A stretch of DNA of 64,000 nt, from contig NZ_AFPJ01000009.1 of the NCBI RefSeq assembly GCF_000220505.1, positions 1-64,000 of the forward strand, given 5' to 3'. The translations under genes were made by a program, and so were the position numbers. Source of the DNA: Microbulbifer agarilyticus S89. Its GTDB lineage: Bacteria; Pseudomonadota; Gammaproteobacteria; Pseudomonadales; Cellvibrionaceae. Shown piece after piece: positions 44,890 through 55,980 of this stretch. The number at the start of each line of letters is the position of its first letter. The stretch's first letter is position 1. The notes below the pieces were generated by a model. That model made no database searches. It was not told where the DNA came from and was given only the letters and a program-made list of their open reading frames with translations.

Positions 44890-45768
44890 TCACCGGCTGC
44901 CGTCGCGACACCGCTCTTCACTGAGTTCAAACTCGATTGTTGTATGTTCCAGTTCGTAGCTGGCCAGTCGTTCACTTATCCTATCTTTGAGTGCCTGGTG
45001 GTTGTCGATGTGTGTTTCCGGGTCCAGTACAACATGGGCAGTGAGTACATGGTGCTCCCCATCCAGTGACCATAAGTGCAGGTGGTGTACCTCGCTAATA
45101 CCATCAATGTCCTTTAGCTTTTGGTTAATCTCTTCCCTCATGCCTCGATCAGGAACACCCTGAAAAAAGAGCTTTGCGGTAACCCATAGATTCCTGCCAA
45201 CATTGAAGAGGATAAACAGCGTAAACCCTATCGACAGCAATGGATCTAGAATCGGCCATTCAACAAATTGCTATGTCACAGCGACGATCAATACCGCCAC
45301 CCAGCCCAGTACATCTTCCAGCAGATGCCAGTTCAACACCTTTTCGTTCAGGCTAGTGCCTTCACTGAGCCGGTAAGCAGCGAATCCGTTCACTGCCACA
45401 CCGAAAACGGCCAATAGAATCATCCCCTCGGTGACCGGCATTTCTGGATCTGCAAGACGGGGAATGGCTTTTCCCAACACCCAAATAGAACCGGCAAGCA
45501 GCACCACCCCATTGAAGAAGGCACCGAATAGCGATAGACGCCGGTAACCGTAGGTAAATTCGCTATCAGAAGACTTGCCACTCCAGCGGTTCAACAGCCA
45601 GGCAGTGCCGATAGAAAGGCTATCACCCAGATCGTGAACAGCATCCGCCATGATCGCGGTGCTGTTGGTGAGTAAGCCACCGATAAACTCGATGACTGTA
45701 AATCCGACATTCAGAAAAAAGGCGAGACCTATACGTCGTGAGCTGGACTCGCCGTCATGCTTGTGCAT
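44890..45768 (-). pseudogene. CDF-family Zn/Co/Cd exporter (CzcD-like) interrupted by an amber codon
   Basis: Read straight through, the frame encodes 292 residues of a cation diffusion facilitator: HKHDGESSSRRIGLAFFLN, the metal site NSTAIMADAVHDLGD, and a cytoplasmic C-terminal domain with HHLHLWSLDGEHHVLTAHVVL. A single TAG at 45273-45271 (codon 166) interrupts helix 5; the frame on both sides is unchanged and nothing else is missing. The exporter is presumably inactive unless the stop is suppressed. It lies between czcA and the ACR3-like gene. Confidence 0.85.
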
Positions 45769-45826
45769 CTTCCCTCCCGATTCTCAAGTCGCGCCAGCTT
45801 TACGCCAGCGCGTATTGGCTTTCGTT

Positions 45827-48946
<3,120 letters not shown>

Positions 48947-48950
48947 TCAA

Positions 48951-50243
48951 TTAATGTTCGTGCGACGCGCCGGCTTTTTCGATGTCGGCCTTGATCAGAT
49001 AGCTGTTTTCAACCACGTAGCGGTCGCCTGACTTCAGCCCACTGAGCACTTCGGTAAAACGCCCGTCGCTGCGCCCCAGCTCCAATGGGCGAATCTCGTA
49101 CGCATCGCCGACGTTGACAAAGACTACCGTCCAATCCCGGAAGGGTTGTAAACCGCGGTTATCAACAGCCAGCGGCACCTCTACTTCGTCCACGGTTACC
49201 TTACCCTCAACCAGCAGTCCCGGGTTCCAGCGTCCATCGCGATTGTCGACGGGCACACGTGCAATCACAAACGGTTGCGCCGAATCACTGGATACCAGAC
49301 TGTCGATCGCAGACTCCTTCAGACGGCTATCCGCTGCCAGCGAAACCTGCTGCTTCGGAGCAACCGCATTACTCTGCGCGGGAAATACCTGAAGATCAGC
49401 CCACAGCTGATCGTAATTGGCGAGGGTAAACAAAACCTGATCACTGGCGTAATCGCCGATACTGGCATTCTTACTGATCACGACGCTATCAAACGGTGCC
49501 TTCAGCGGGTATCGTTGCAGGCTTTCATTAGACTCGATTTCCCCGATGGTCTGCCCCGCTTTTACCCGATCACCGATATTGACGGAAACACCGGTGACCG
49601 GCCCGGCAAAGCGCGCGCGGATGCGGCTGACCTGGGTGGGGTCAGCCATGGTCTTGCCGTAGACAGTGATCGTCTGGCGAATTGTTCCAGAGCGGGCTTT
49701 TGCAACCCTGATTCCAGCTTTTTCCGCCATTGCGGGGGTAATTTCTACCCGTCCCTCATGAGAGTCGTACTCCCACTCAGCGCGCTCCCCACGACGAAAC
49801 ATTGATACTTTTACCTCAAAAGAATGGGGTTCCTCAACCGTTCCTTCGCTGATCCAATAGTCGCCATTGGGTGAGAATTTAAATCGATCGACCTCGCCGT
49901 CTAAACGCGTTAACTCCACCGTCAGACTGGCCTCGCCGGATTTGGTAACCGGTTTGCCTTTGTCTGTTATCCATGCGCGAAACTGCGGCTCCACGCCGTT
50001 TTCGAAAATCATGAGTTCTACGGTGCGGTCGCCGTCTTCCAGCAGTCGACCACCGTTGGGCCCGGTCACTTCTTCGTGCTCACCGTGCTCTCCAGACTCT
50101 CCATGTTCATTGCCGTGACGCTCTTCACCACCGTGGGACTCGTTTTCCGATGCCATGACGAACAGCGCGAAGGTGGATATGCACACCACTAGCACCGCGG
50201 CGAGGCGTTTTCTCAATAGAGCTTGTCTCATACTCGTTCTCAA
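48951..50243 (-). CDS. czcB: Periplasmic adaptor CzcB with His-rich N-terminus
   Basis: Membrane-fusion protein of 430 residues. After a signal-anchor (about 12-30) comes a His/Glu-rich segment (about 35-60, such as HGGEERHGNEHGESGEHGEHEE) likely to bind metal in the periplasm. A beta domain, the alpha-hairpin/lipoyl region (VSVNIGDRVKAGQTIGEIES) and barrel domains follow. It links CzcA to CzcC. It starts 3 bp after the czcC stop. Confidence 0.92.
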   Translation of the reverse strand: MRTSMRQALLRKRLAAVLVVCISTFALFVMASENESHGGEERHGNEHGESGEHGEHEEVTGPNGGRLLEDGDRTVELMIFENGVEPQFRAWITDKGKPVTKSGEASLTVELTRLDGEVDRFKFSPNGDYWISEGTVEEPHSFEVKVSMFRRGERAEWEYDSHEGRVEITPAMAEKAGIRVAKARSGTIRQTITVYGKTMADPTQVSRIRARFAGPVTGVSVNIGDRVKAGQTIGEIESNESLQRYPLKAPFDSVVISKNASIGDYASDQVLFTLANYDQLWADLQVFPAQSNAVAPKQQVSLAADSRLKESAIDSLVSSDSAQPFVIARVPVDNRDGRWNPGLLVEGKVTVDEVEVPLAVDNRGLQPFRDWTVVFVNVGDAYEIRPLELGRSDGRFTEVLSGLKSGDRYVVENSYLIKADIEKAGASHEH

Positions 50244-50246
50244 AAA

Positions 50247-51557
50247 TTATTTGCTGTAATCGTATTGCGCCGGCAGTAGCGGCTCGGCGGTTAGCTGTTC
50301 GATTTCGGCGCCGTAGCGCAGTACGGCGGCAGCGGCTTCGATCTGCGCACGCCGTGCAGCGATCAAATCCTCACGGGCGGCAGCCCACTCCAGATAGCTG
50401 TATCGACCGCGACGATATGCCCGCTCTACCTGTTGCAACGCCTGATTCATTGTCGGCACTACATCCTGCCCCAACGTACGCGCGGCAATTACCGCCTGCT
50501 GTCGGTTAGTGACGGCACCGTAAAGTTGCGTGTGCAGTTTGAGCAGAGCCGCTTCACGCCTGTACGCAACCTCGTCGCGCTTTGCCATAGCCGCGGTAAT
50601 GGCGCCGGTGTTACGCCGCCCCGAAAACAGCGGAAGATTGAAGCCGGCCACCAGTGTGGTCTCGTCAATTTCCCGGGAACGGCGCACACCCACGGACCAG
50701 CCGATATCGGCGCGGGATTGGGTTTCTGCCAGCCGTAACTCCGCTTCTCGCAGCCGCTCCTCACTCGCAAATTGCTCAATGGCCGGATTGTTTTTGGCTC
50801 GGTTGTACAGATCGGCAAAGTCCACCTGTGCTCCAAAGCGATAGAGAACATGGCTGTCCAGAGTGAACGTCGCTTGAGTGTCTCCCCAGAGCGCCGCCAG
50901 CGCGTTTTTGTAGTACTGCAATTGCTGTTCTGCTGACTGTTTTGCCAGTCGCGCACGCATCAGCGCGGCAGTTGCACGCAACCCCTCTGCCTCCGGTGTT
51001 GCTGCAGCCTTCACTCGCCGCTGTACCGCGCTCAACGTATCCTGAGCCAGCGTTACCGCATCCAGGGCAAGCGTCAGCCGCTCCTGTGCGGCAAGTACTT
51101 CTACATAGCGCCTGGTGACTTCGCCGATCAGGTTCAGCGCTTCGACCTGCCGCTGCATGTCGAGATAATCACGACTGGCGCCGACGGCCGCCACGCGTTC
51201 CCGGCGCTTACCACCGAGTTCAATCACTGAAGACAAGGACACTGTCAGCTCGGCCTCACTAGCCCCCCCGCTACCAGCGAAGTTCTCCAGTTCGGCACCG
51301 ACTTCTAATGGCGGCCGCAGGTTTGCAGTCTGTGCCTCGCCGTCTAGCGCGAGGCCCCGAAACTCGAATACCTGCAGTTCGGGGTTTTGTTCCAAGGTCC
51401 AGCGGACAGCCTGCTCAAGATTGAGAACCGAGCCGGTCCCCATTGGTGTGGCATCTAACGCATGCGTTAGTGGCATCCATAGGGATGCTGATACGCTGGC
51501 GATAATCGCCACGCACCGGTAGAGCGCACCCTTGGGGCGCACCATAAAAGAAAACAT
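50247..51557 (-). CDS. czcC: Outer-membrane channel CzcC
   Basis: TolC-type outer membrane factor, 436 residues from the ATG at 51557, which has AGGAG at 7 nt; an upstream ATG at 51599 is less likely. A signal peptide (about 1-34), two repeated outer-membrane-efflux domains and long helices rich in Ala/Glu/Arg are visible. It forms the outer exit of the CzcCBA pump. Confidence 0.9.
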   Translation of the reverse strand: MFSFMVRPKGALYRCVAIIASVSASLWMPLTHALDATPMGTGSVLNLEQAVRWTLEQNPELQVFEFRGLALDGEAQTANLRPPLEVGAELENFAGSGGASEAELTVSLSSVIELGGKRRERVAAVGASRDYLDMQRQVEALNLIGEVTRRYVEVLAAQERLTLALDAVTLAQDTLSAVQRRVKAAATPEAEGLRATAALMRARLAKQSAEQQLQYYKNALAALWGDTQATFTLDSHVLYRFGAQVDFADLYNRAKNNPAIEQFASEERLREAELRLAETQSRADIGWSVGVRRSREIDETTLVAGFNLPLFSGRRNTGAITAAMAKRDEVAYRREAALLKLHTQLYGAVTNRQQAVIAARTLGQDVVPTMNQALQQVERAYRRGRYSYLEWAAAREDLIAARRAQIEAAAAVLRYGAEIEQLTAEPLLPAQYDYSK

Positions 51558-51625
51558 TGAAATCTCCTGAGACACATCACCAGCAGCACGCTCAAACAAG
51601 CGTGCACACGATTTTTAGGCGAAAC

Positions 51626-51982
51626 TCAGGCTATGGGAGGGCGGAAAAACGCGGAGAAATGGCCTTCTGCAAAAGCCACTTGGAAAGTAATACGGAATTG
51701 TTGCGCACCGGAATTTAGCCACTGGGCAGCGTTAACCAGCATGTACGCACAGGCAGAGCCGTGGCAGTGACAGCAGTGATGGCAATCCTGGACGGTGTCC
51801 GGTTGCGGGTGCTCGAAGGAGGTGTGTTCGTCCAGGTGGATATTACCGTCGGTCCCATCTTGATGGTGCAACGGTACATGCTGAGTAATATCTTGCCGTT
51901 CTTCATGGCCATCATAGAACGCCACTGCGGTCTGGCAAACCAGCAGAGCGATCAGAAAATAGCAAATGCGGATGAAGTTCAT
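51626..51982 (-). CDS. Small exported His/Cys-rich protein (CzcI-like)
   Basis: The 118-residue protein starts with a signal peptide (about 1-21) and contains many His and Cys residues: HVPLHHQDGTDGNIHLDEH and DCHHCCHCHGSAC. The end, FRPPIA, resembles CzcI proteins, which lie in front of czcC in Cupriavidus and are thought to modulate or buffer metal in the periplasm. The assignment rests on position and composition. Confidence 0.65.
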   Translation of the reverse strand: MNFIRICYFLIALLVCQTAVAFYDGHEERQDITQHVPLHHQDGTDGNIHLDEHTSFEHPQPDTVQDCHHCCHCHGSACAYMLVNAAQWLNSGAQQFRITFQVAFAEGHFSAFFRPPIA

Positions 51983-52021
51983 TGTGACGAACGGGTACTT
52001 GAATCCAAAATGTGACCGACA

Positions 52022-52050
52022 ATCTAACAGGATACGGGCGGGACTTCCAA
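52022..52050 (-). promoter_or_regulatory. Possible promoter of the czcICBA operon
   Basis: Minus-strand TTGGAA and TTAGAT are 17 bp apart, about 40 bp upstream of the CzcI-like start. No MerR-type dyad is seen in it. Confidence 0.4.
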
Positions 52051-52081
52051 CCCCAGCCTTTTTCTAACGCTGATCTGTGGC

Positions 52082-52504
52082 CTATCTCTCTGCTGGGTAG
52101 TGGCACGCGCAGTCAGAGAGCCCCTGTAGTATCCCGCAAGAACTGGTTGGCATTTTCCCCGAACACTGGCTGCGCAATTCCACCAACTGCTTCCTCAGCT
52201 GCTGAAGTGATTGCATGCGAGATTCCACGCGATCAATCTGCTCATCGATAAGCTGATTGATATCGGCACAGTTTTCTTCGGGATGTTTCTGGGAAACGAG
52301 AAGGCGGCGGATATCCTCCAGTGGTATATCTAGGGAACGGCAGTGTCGAATGAATCGCAGTTGTCCAAGCTGTGATTCATTGTAAAGACGAAAATTGCCA
52401 CTTGATCGCGCCGGAACCGGCAACAACCCCATCTGTTCATAGAATCGCACTGTCTCGACTTTACAGTCAGAAAGTCTAGCGACCTCTCCAATTCTGTAGC
52501 GCAT
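52082..52504 (-). CDS. cadR: Cd(II)/Pb(II)/Zn-responsive MerR-family regulator CadR
   Basis: From ATG 52504 (a second ATG lies two codons upstream) it has 140 residues: winged helix (RIGEVARLSDCKVETVRFYEQMGLL) and the soft-metal ligands Cys79, Cys114 and Cys123 of the CadR/PbrR branch, plus Cys132 and Cys134 and His in the tail. It should activate divergent cadA through the operator at 52527-52557. Confidence 0.9.
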   Translation of the reverse strand: MRYRIGEVARLSDCKVETVRFYEQMGLLPVPARSSGNFRLYNESQLGQLRFIRHCRSLDIPLEDIRRLLVSQKHPEENCADINQLIDEQIDRVESRMQSLQQLRKQLVELRSQCSGKMPTSSCGILQGLSDCACHYPAER

Positions 52505-52526
52505 ATACAAGCCTCTCGACTCTCTC

Positions 52527-52557
52527 TTGACTCTATAGTGGCTACAGGGATTCTAAT
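52527..52557 (+). promoter_or_regulatory. CadR-controlled promoter of cadA
   Basis: TTGACT and TCTAAT are separated by 19 bp, with a dyad CTATAG-TGG-CTACAG (52533-52547) in the spacer. This matches the Zn/Cd/Pb MerR-family operator pattern. It lies 36 bp upstream of the cadA ATG. Confidence 0.9.
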
Positions 52558-52593
52558 CGATCAACGGACTGAACTACCACCTAGGAGCCCACC

Positions 52594-54780
52594 ATGGACG
52601 ACCGCAATCCGGAAACCCCCTGCGACTGTGCAAACACGGTCGATCCCGCCAACAGCCAAAATCCCCCAGTTGAGCCGGGCACAGGCGGTGAGTCGACACT
52701 ATTGTCCATCTCCAAAATGGACTGCCCCACCGAAGAAAGCCTGATTCGAAGCAAGCTGTCCGGTATTGAGGGGATATACCAGCTCGACTTCAACCTGGTG
52801 CAGCGAACACTGCTGGTAGGCCATGCCCAGGGATTACAACCAGAGCTGCTCAAGGCATTGGAGCCTCTGGATCTGGATACGCGGCTGGCGGTTGCGGCCG
52901 ACACGAATACCGCGCCTCCAGAGACAGCCACCAACTGGTGGGGCCTGGGTGCAGCGGCCGTGGCAGCCCTGGCCTCGGAATTGGTGTACTGGATACAAGG
53001 GGGTAACAATTGGCTGGTGATGCTACTGGCCCTTGTCGCTATTGCTGGCGGTGGGCTCAAGACCTACAAGAAGGGCTGGATTGCGCTCAAGAATCGCAAC
53101 CTGAACATGAATGCCCTCATGTCCATTGCCGTCACCGGCGCGCTGCTGATCGGCCACTGGCCGGAAGCTGCCATGGTCATGGTGCTATTTACCTTGGCGG
53201 AGCTAATTGAGGCCAAATCTCTGGACCGGGCGCGCAACGCAATAAGGGAACTGCTGGCGTTGGCGCCGGAGTCCGCAACAGTCCAGGGTGAAGATGGGAA
53301 CTGGCAAGAGATACAGGCCAAACAGGTGGCTGTCGGCAGCCGGGTACGGGTGCGGCCAGGGGAGCGAATTGCCCTCGATGGTGAAGTGCTCAAAGGGCAG
53401 TCTGCCGTCAATCAAGCACCAATTACAGGTGAGAGCTTACCGGTTGAAAAAGCCGTGGGCGACAACCTCTTTGCCGGCAGTATCAACGAATCTGGCGCTC
53501 TCGAGTACCAAGTAACCGCCGCCGCAGATAGCTCCACCCTCGCCAGGATCATCCACGCCGTGGAATCTGCACAAGGTAGTCGAGCACCGACACAACGCTT
53601 TGTTGATCAGTTTGCGCGCTGGTACACCCCCCTAGTATTCGCGGTAGCACTGGCAACCGCAATCATCCCCCCTTTGCTCTTCGGCGGCGCATGGATGGAG
53701 TGGGTATATCGGGCCCTGGTGTTACTGGTAATCGCCTGCCCCTGCGCGCTGGTAATCGCCACGCCGGTTACTATCGTTAGCGGTCTAGCGGCTGCCGCAC
53801 GCCAAGGCATCCTGATCAAAGGCGGCGTTTACCTGGAAAATGGTCGGCGACTACGTTGGCTGGCGCTGGATAAAACAGGAACCATTACCCGCGGCGAACC
53901 CGCACAAACTGACTTTGAGGCTTGGTCCGGCGAAGACGCCCACGAAGTACAATCGCTGGCTGCCAGCCTCGCCTCCCGGTCAGATCACCCGGTTTCTATG
54001 GCAGTCGCCAAAGCCGCGCAGGCCGACAAGGTTCCATTGAGAGAAGTGGAAAATTTTGCTGCCTTGCCAGGGCGTGGCGTGAAGGGCGAGATCGGTGGCA
54101 CTGAATTTCACCTAGGAAACCACCGGCTTGTTGAAGAGCTGGGCGTTTGCACCCCGGAACTTGAAGAGCGCCTGGAAGAGCTGGAGTCTGAAGGGAAAAC
54201 CGTCATCATGCTGGTCGGCGAAAACGGGGTGCGCGCGTTGTTTGCCGTGGCCGATACGGTTAAAGAATCCAGCCGTCAGGCAATTGATGAGCTTCATGAT
54301 CTGGGTATAAAAACGATGATGCTCACCGGCGATAACCCACATACCGCCAAGGCCATTGCCACCCAGGTCGGCATAGACCGTGCCCAGGGCAACCTGCTGC
54401 CCGAAGACAAACTACGTCAAATCACAGCCCTGACGGAGCACGGCCATACCGGCATGGTTGGTGATGGCATCAATGATGCCCCAGCACTTGCACGGGCGGA
54501 TATTGGCTTCGCCATGGGAGCAGCGGGCACCGACACAGCCATCGAAACCGCCGACGTTGCGCTGATGGACGATAACCTCGGTAAAATCTCTTCTTTTATC
54601 CGCTTATCCCAGCGCACTGCCCGTATACTTCAGCAGAACATTATCCTGGCCCTGGGGATTAAAGCGGTATTTCTCGTACTCGCCTTCACCGGACACGCCT
54701 CCATGTGGCTGGCCGTATTCGCCGATATGGGGGCCACCCTGCTCGTCGTTTTCAATGGGTTGCGGTTGATGCGTCATTGA
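52594..54780 (+). CDS. cadA: Cd/Zn/Pb-exporting P1B-type ATPase
   Basis: The 728-residue P-type ATPase has an N-terminal metal domain with a single-Cys motif KMDCPTEE (Cys44) and Cys10/Cys12. The intramembrane CPC is at residues 382-384, the phosphorylated aspartate is Asp426 (DKTGT), and TGES, the SRSDHPVS nucleotide-binding motif and MVGDGINDAPALA are all present. It pumps Cd, Zn or Pb to the periplasm, handing them to the neighbouring Czc system. Confidence 0.95.
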   Translation: MDDRNPETPCDCANTVDPANSQNPPVEPGTGGESTLLSISKMDCPTEESLIRSKLSGIEGIYQLDFNLVQRTLLVGHAQGLQPELLKALEPLDLDTRLAVAADTNTAPPETATNWWGLGAAAVAALASELVYWIQGGNNWLVMLLALVAIAGGGLKTYKKGWIALKNRNLNMNALMSIAVTGALLIGHWPEAAMVMVLFTLAELIEAKSLDRARNAIRELLALAPESATVQGEDGNWQEIQAKQVAVGSRVRVRPGERIALDGEVLKGQSAVNQAPITGESLPVEKAVGDNLFAGSINESGALEYQVTAAADSSTLARIIHAVESAQGSRAPTQRFVDQFARWYTPLVFAVALATAIIPPLLFGGAWMEWVYRALVLLVIACPCALVIATPVTIVSGLAAAARQGILIKGGVYLENGRRLRWLALDKTGTITRGEPAQTDFEAWSGEDAHEVQSLAASLASRSDHPVSMAVAKAAQADKVPLREVENFAALPGRGVKGEIGGTEFHLGNHRLVEELGVCTPELEERLEELESEGKTVIMLVGENGVRALFAVADTVKESSRQAIDELHDLGIKTMMLTGDNPHTAKAIATQVGIDRAQGNLLPEDKLRQITALTEHGHTGMVGDGINDAPALARADIGFAMGAAGTDTAIETADVALMDDNLGKISSFIRLSQRTARILQQNIILALGIKAVFLVLAFTGHASMWLAVFADMGATLLVVFNGLRLMRH

Positions 54781-55004
54781 CTCTTGAGGCTTTCCGAGAA
54801 ACCTAATGCCACCGATTCAATCCAAATAAATGGTTTGTAGGGATACTCTACACCTGAATTGGGTAGCCTATATTGGTCAGCATGAGCAAATTCCCCGCAA
54901 CTCTGCCCGAAAAACTAAAACAACCCTCTCCAGTCAATTAGCTACAACTTGAACAAATCAAAATTAGCCGGATACCCTCCTCCCCCTTTAATGGACCGGA
55001 GAAA

Positions 55005-55322
55005 TCACTCCACTTGGCTCGGGGTATTTAGCTGCTTCAAAAGCGCAAGCTGTCGCTTTTTAGGCAGCTTATCGATTTTACAAATCAGTTCCGCCAAGAC
55101 ATTCGATTCACAGAAAAAGTACGCCACCGGCACATCCAGCTCTTTGCCGATTCTTTTGAGCATCTGGTAATCAGGGCTATGACGCCCCTTTTCATAATGC
55201 GTCATGCGGCTACTGGCCGAGCCCGGCTCAATGCCCAAGCGAATACCCAGCTCCTTTTGGCTGACACCTTTCGCGGTGCGCGCTTGGAGCAGGCGCAACG
55301 GGATGGGAGAGGAATTGGGCAA
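55005..55322 (-). CDS. XRE-family transcriptional regulator
   Basis: The 105-residue protein is a Cro/CI-type helix-turn-helix: PLRLLQARTAKGVSQKELG, then ASSRMTHYEKGRHSPDYQMLKRIG, and a helical tail (LAELICKIDKLPKKRQLALLKQL). The start is a TTG at 55322; an in-frame TGA lies eight codons upstream, so no ATG is available. It is divergent from the helicase unit, and paired operators in the gap suggest it represses both directions. Confidence 0.85.
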   Translation of the reverse strand: MPNSSPIPLRLLQARTAKGVSQKELGIRLGIEPGSASSRMTHYEKGRHSPDYQMLKRIGKELDVPVAYFFCESNVLAELICKIDKLPKKRQLALLKQLNTPSQVE

Positions 55323-55349
55323 AATACGAGCATCTTCGAGTTCTCAGGG

Positions 55350-55399
55350 ACTTAGATTGTCTAAGTATATGGCCATCCGGTATACTTAGGAATCCTAAG
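55350..55399. promoter_or_regulatory. Divergent promoters with two matched operators
   Basis: Two sites share TATACTTAG-N5-CTAAG and point in opposite directions: on the minus strand around 55350-55369 and on the plus strand around 55381-55399. Each TATACT is a good -10. The plus promoter pairs it with TTGTCT at 18 bp; the minus promoter pairs it with TTCCTA at 17 bp. A repressor on either site would cover a -10 and the opposing -35. Confidence 0.72.
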
Positions 55400-55449
55400 C
55401 GCCGCCGCCCCAGCTGTATATTTAACGATCAATCCTATTACCCCCCCCC

Positions 55450-55977
55450 ATGACTCCATCAAACATTAAGCCTGAAATACTCGACTTGTTGGTTTCGGGA
55501 AGGTATGACACTTTCACTTGCCCAGCACTTACTCAGGCCTACTTTGCGTCACCTCGCTGCACTAGTCCCACCAAGCGCGCCGCGAGTCAAATCGTTGCCC
55601 GGACCGTCAAAGCTTTGGAAGTCGATGAGTTAGTTGTGGGTACCTCCTCGACATCTGCACGAACCAAACAGTATCAGCTCACTGCAGATTTCCACCGCGT
55701 CTTCTCCGAGACGGATAGCAGCACGGTCTCAACACGTGAATCCAATGCCCCAAGTGACAATTTCCTCTCGATACTTGAAGGAAAACTACATGAGTACAAA
55801 GTCGAGCTCTTGGAGGCAATTGGGGAAGTCGAAGAATATGAGGAATTAAGCAAAACAGCACCGGAGAAAATGAATCAGATTCAAGCGCTCTACGACCGTG
55901 CGCGTGACCATTTTTCTAGAACTCAGGGGCGAGTCAAAGCTATCGAGGCCGTCCTCACTGAAGTAAAGCGATCATAA
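55450..55977 (+). CDS. Winged-helix/coiled-coil protein of a helicase operon (unknown function)
   Basis: I do not recognise a named family. The first 80 of 175 residues look like a winged helix (ILDLLVSGRYDTFTCPALTQ, ASQIVARTVKALEVDELVV, TKQYQLTADFHRVF). The rest is acidic coiled coil (LEGKLHEYKVELLEAIGEVEEYEELS and on). It may recognise DNA or the cognate helicase. There is no ribosome site: nine C directly precede the ATG. The helicase gene starts three bases after its stop. Confidence 0.65.
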   Translation: MTPSNIKPEILDLLVSGRYDTFTCPALTQAYFASPRCTSPTKRAASQIVARTVKALEVDELVVGTSSTSARTKQYQLTADFHRVFSETDSSTVSTRESNAPSDNFLSILEGKLHEYKVELLEAIGEVEEYEELSKTAPEKMNQIQALYDRARDHFSRTQGRVKAIEAVLTEVKRS

Positions 55978-55980
55978 TTA

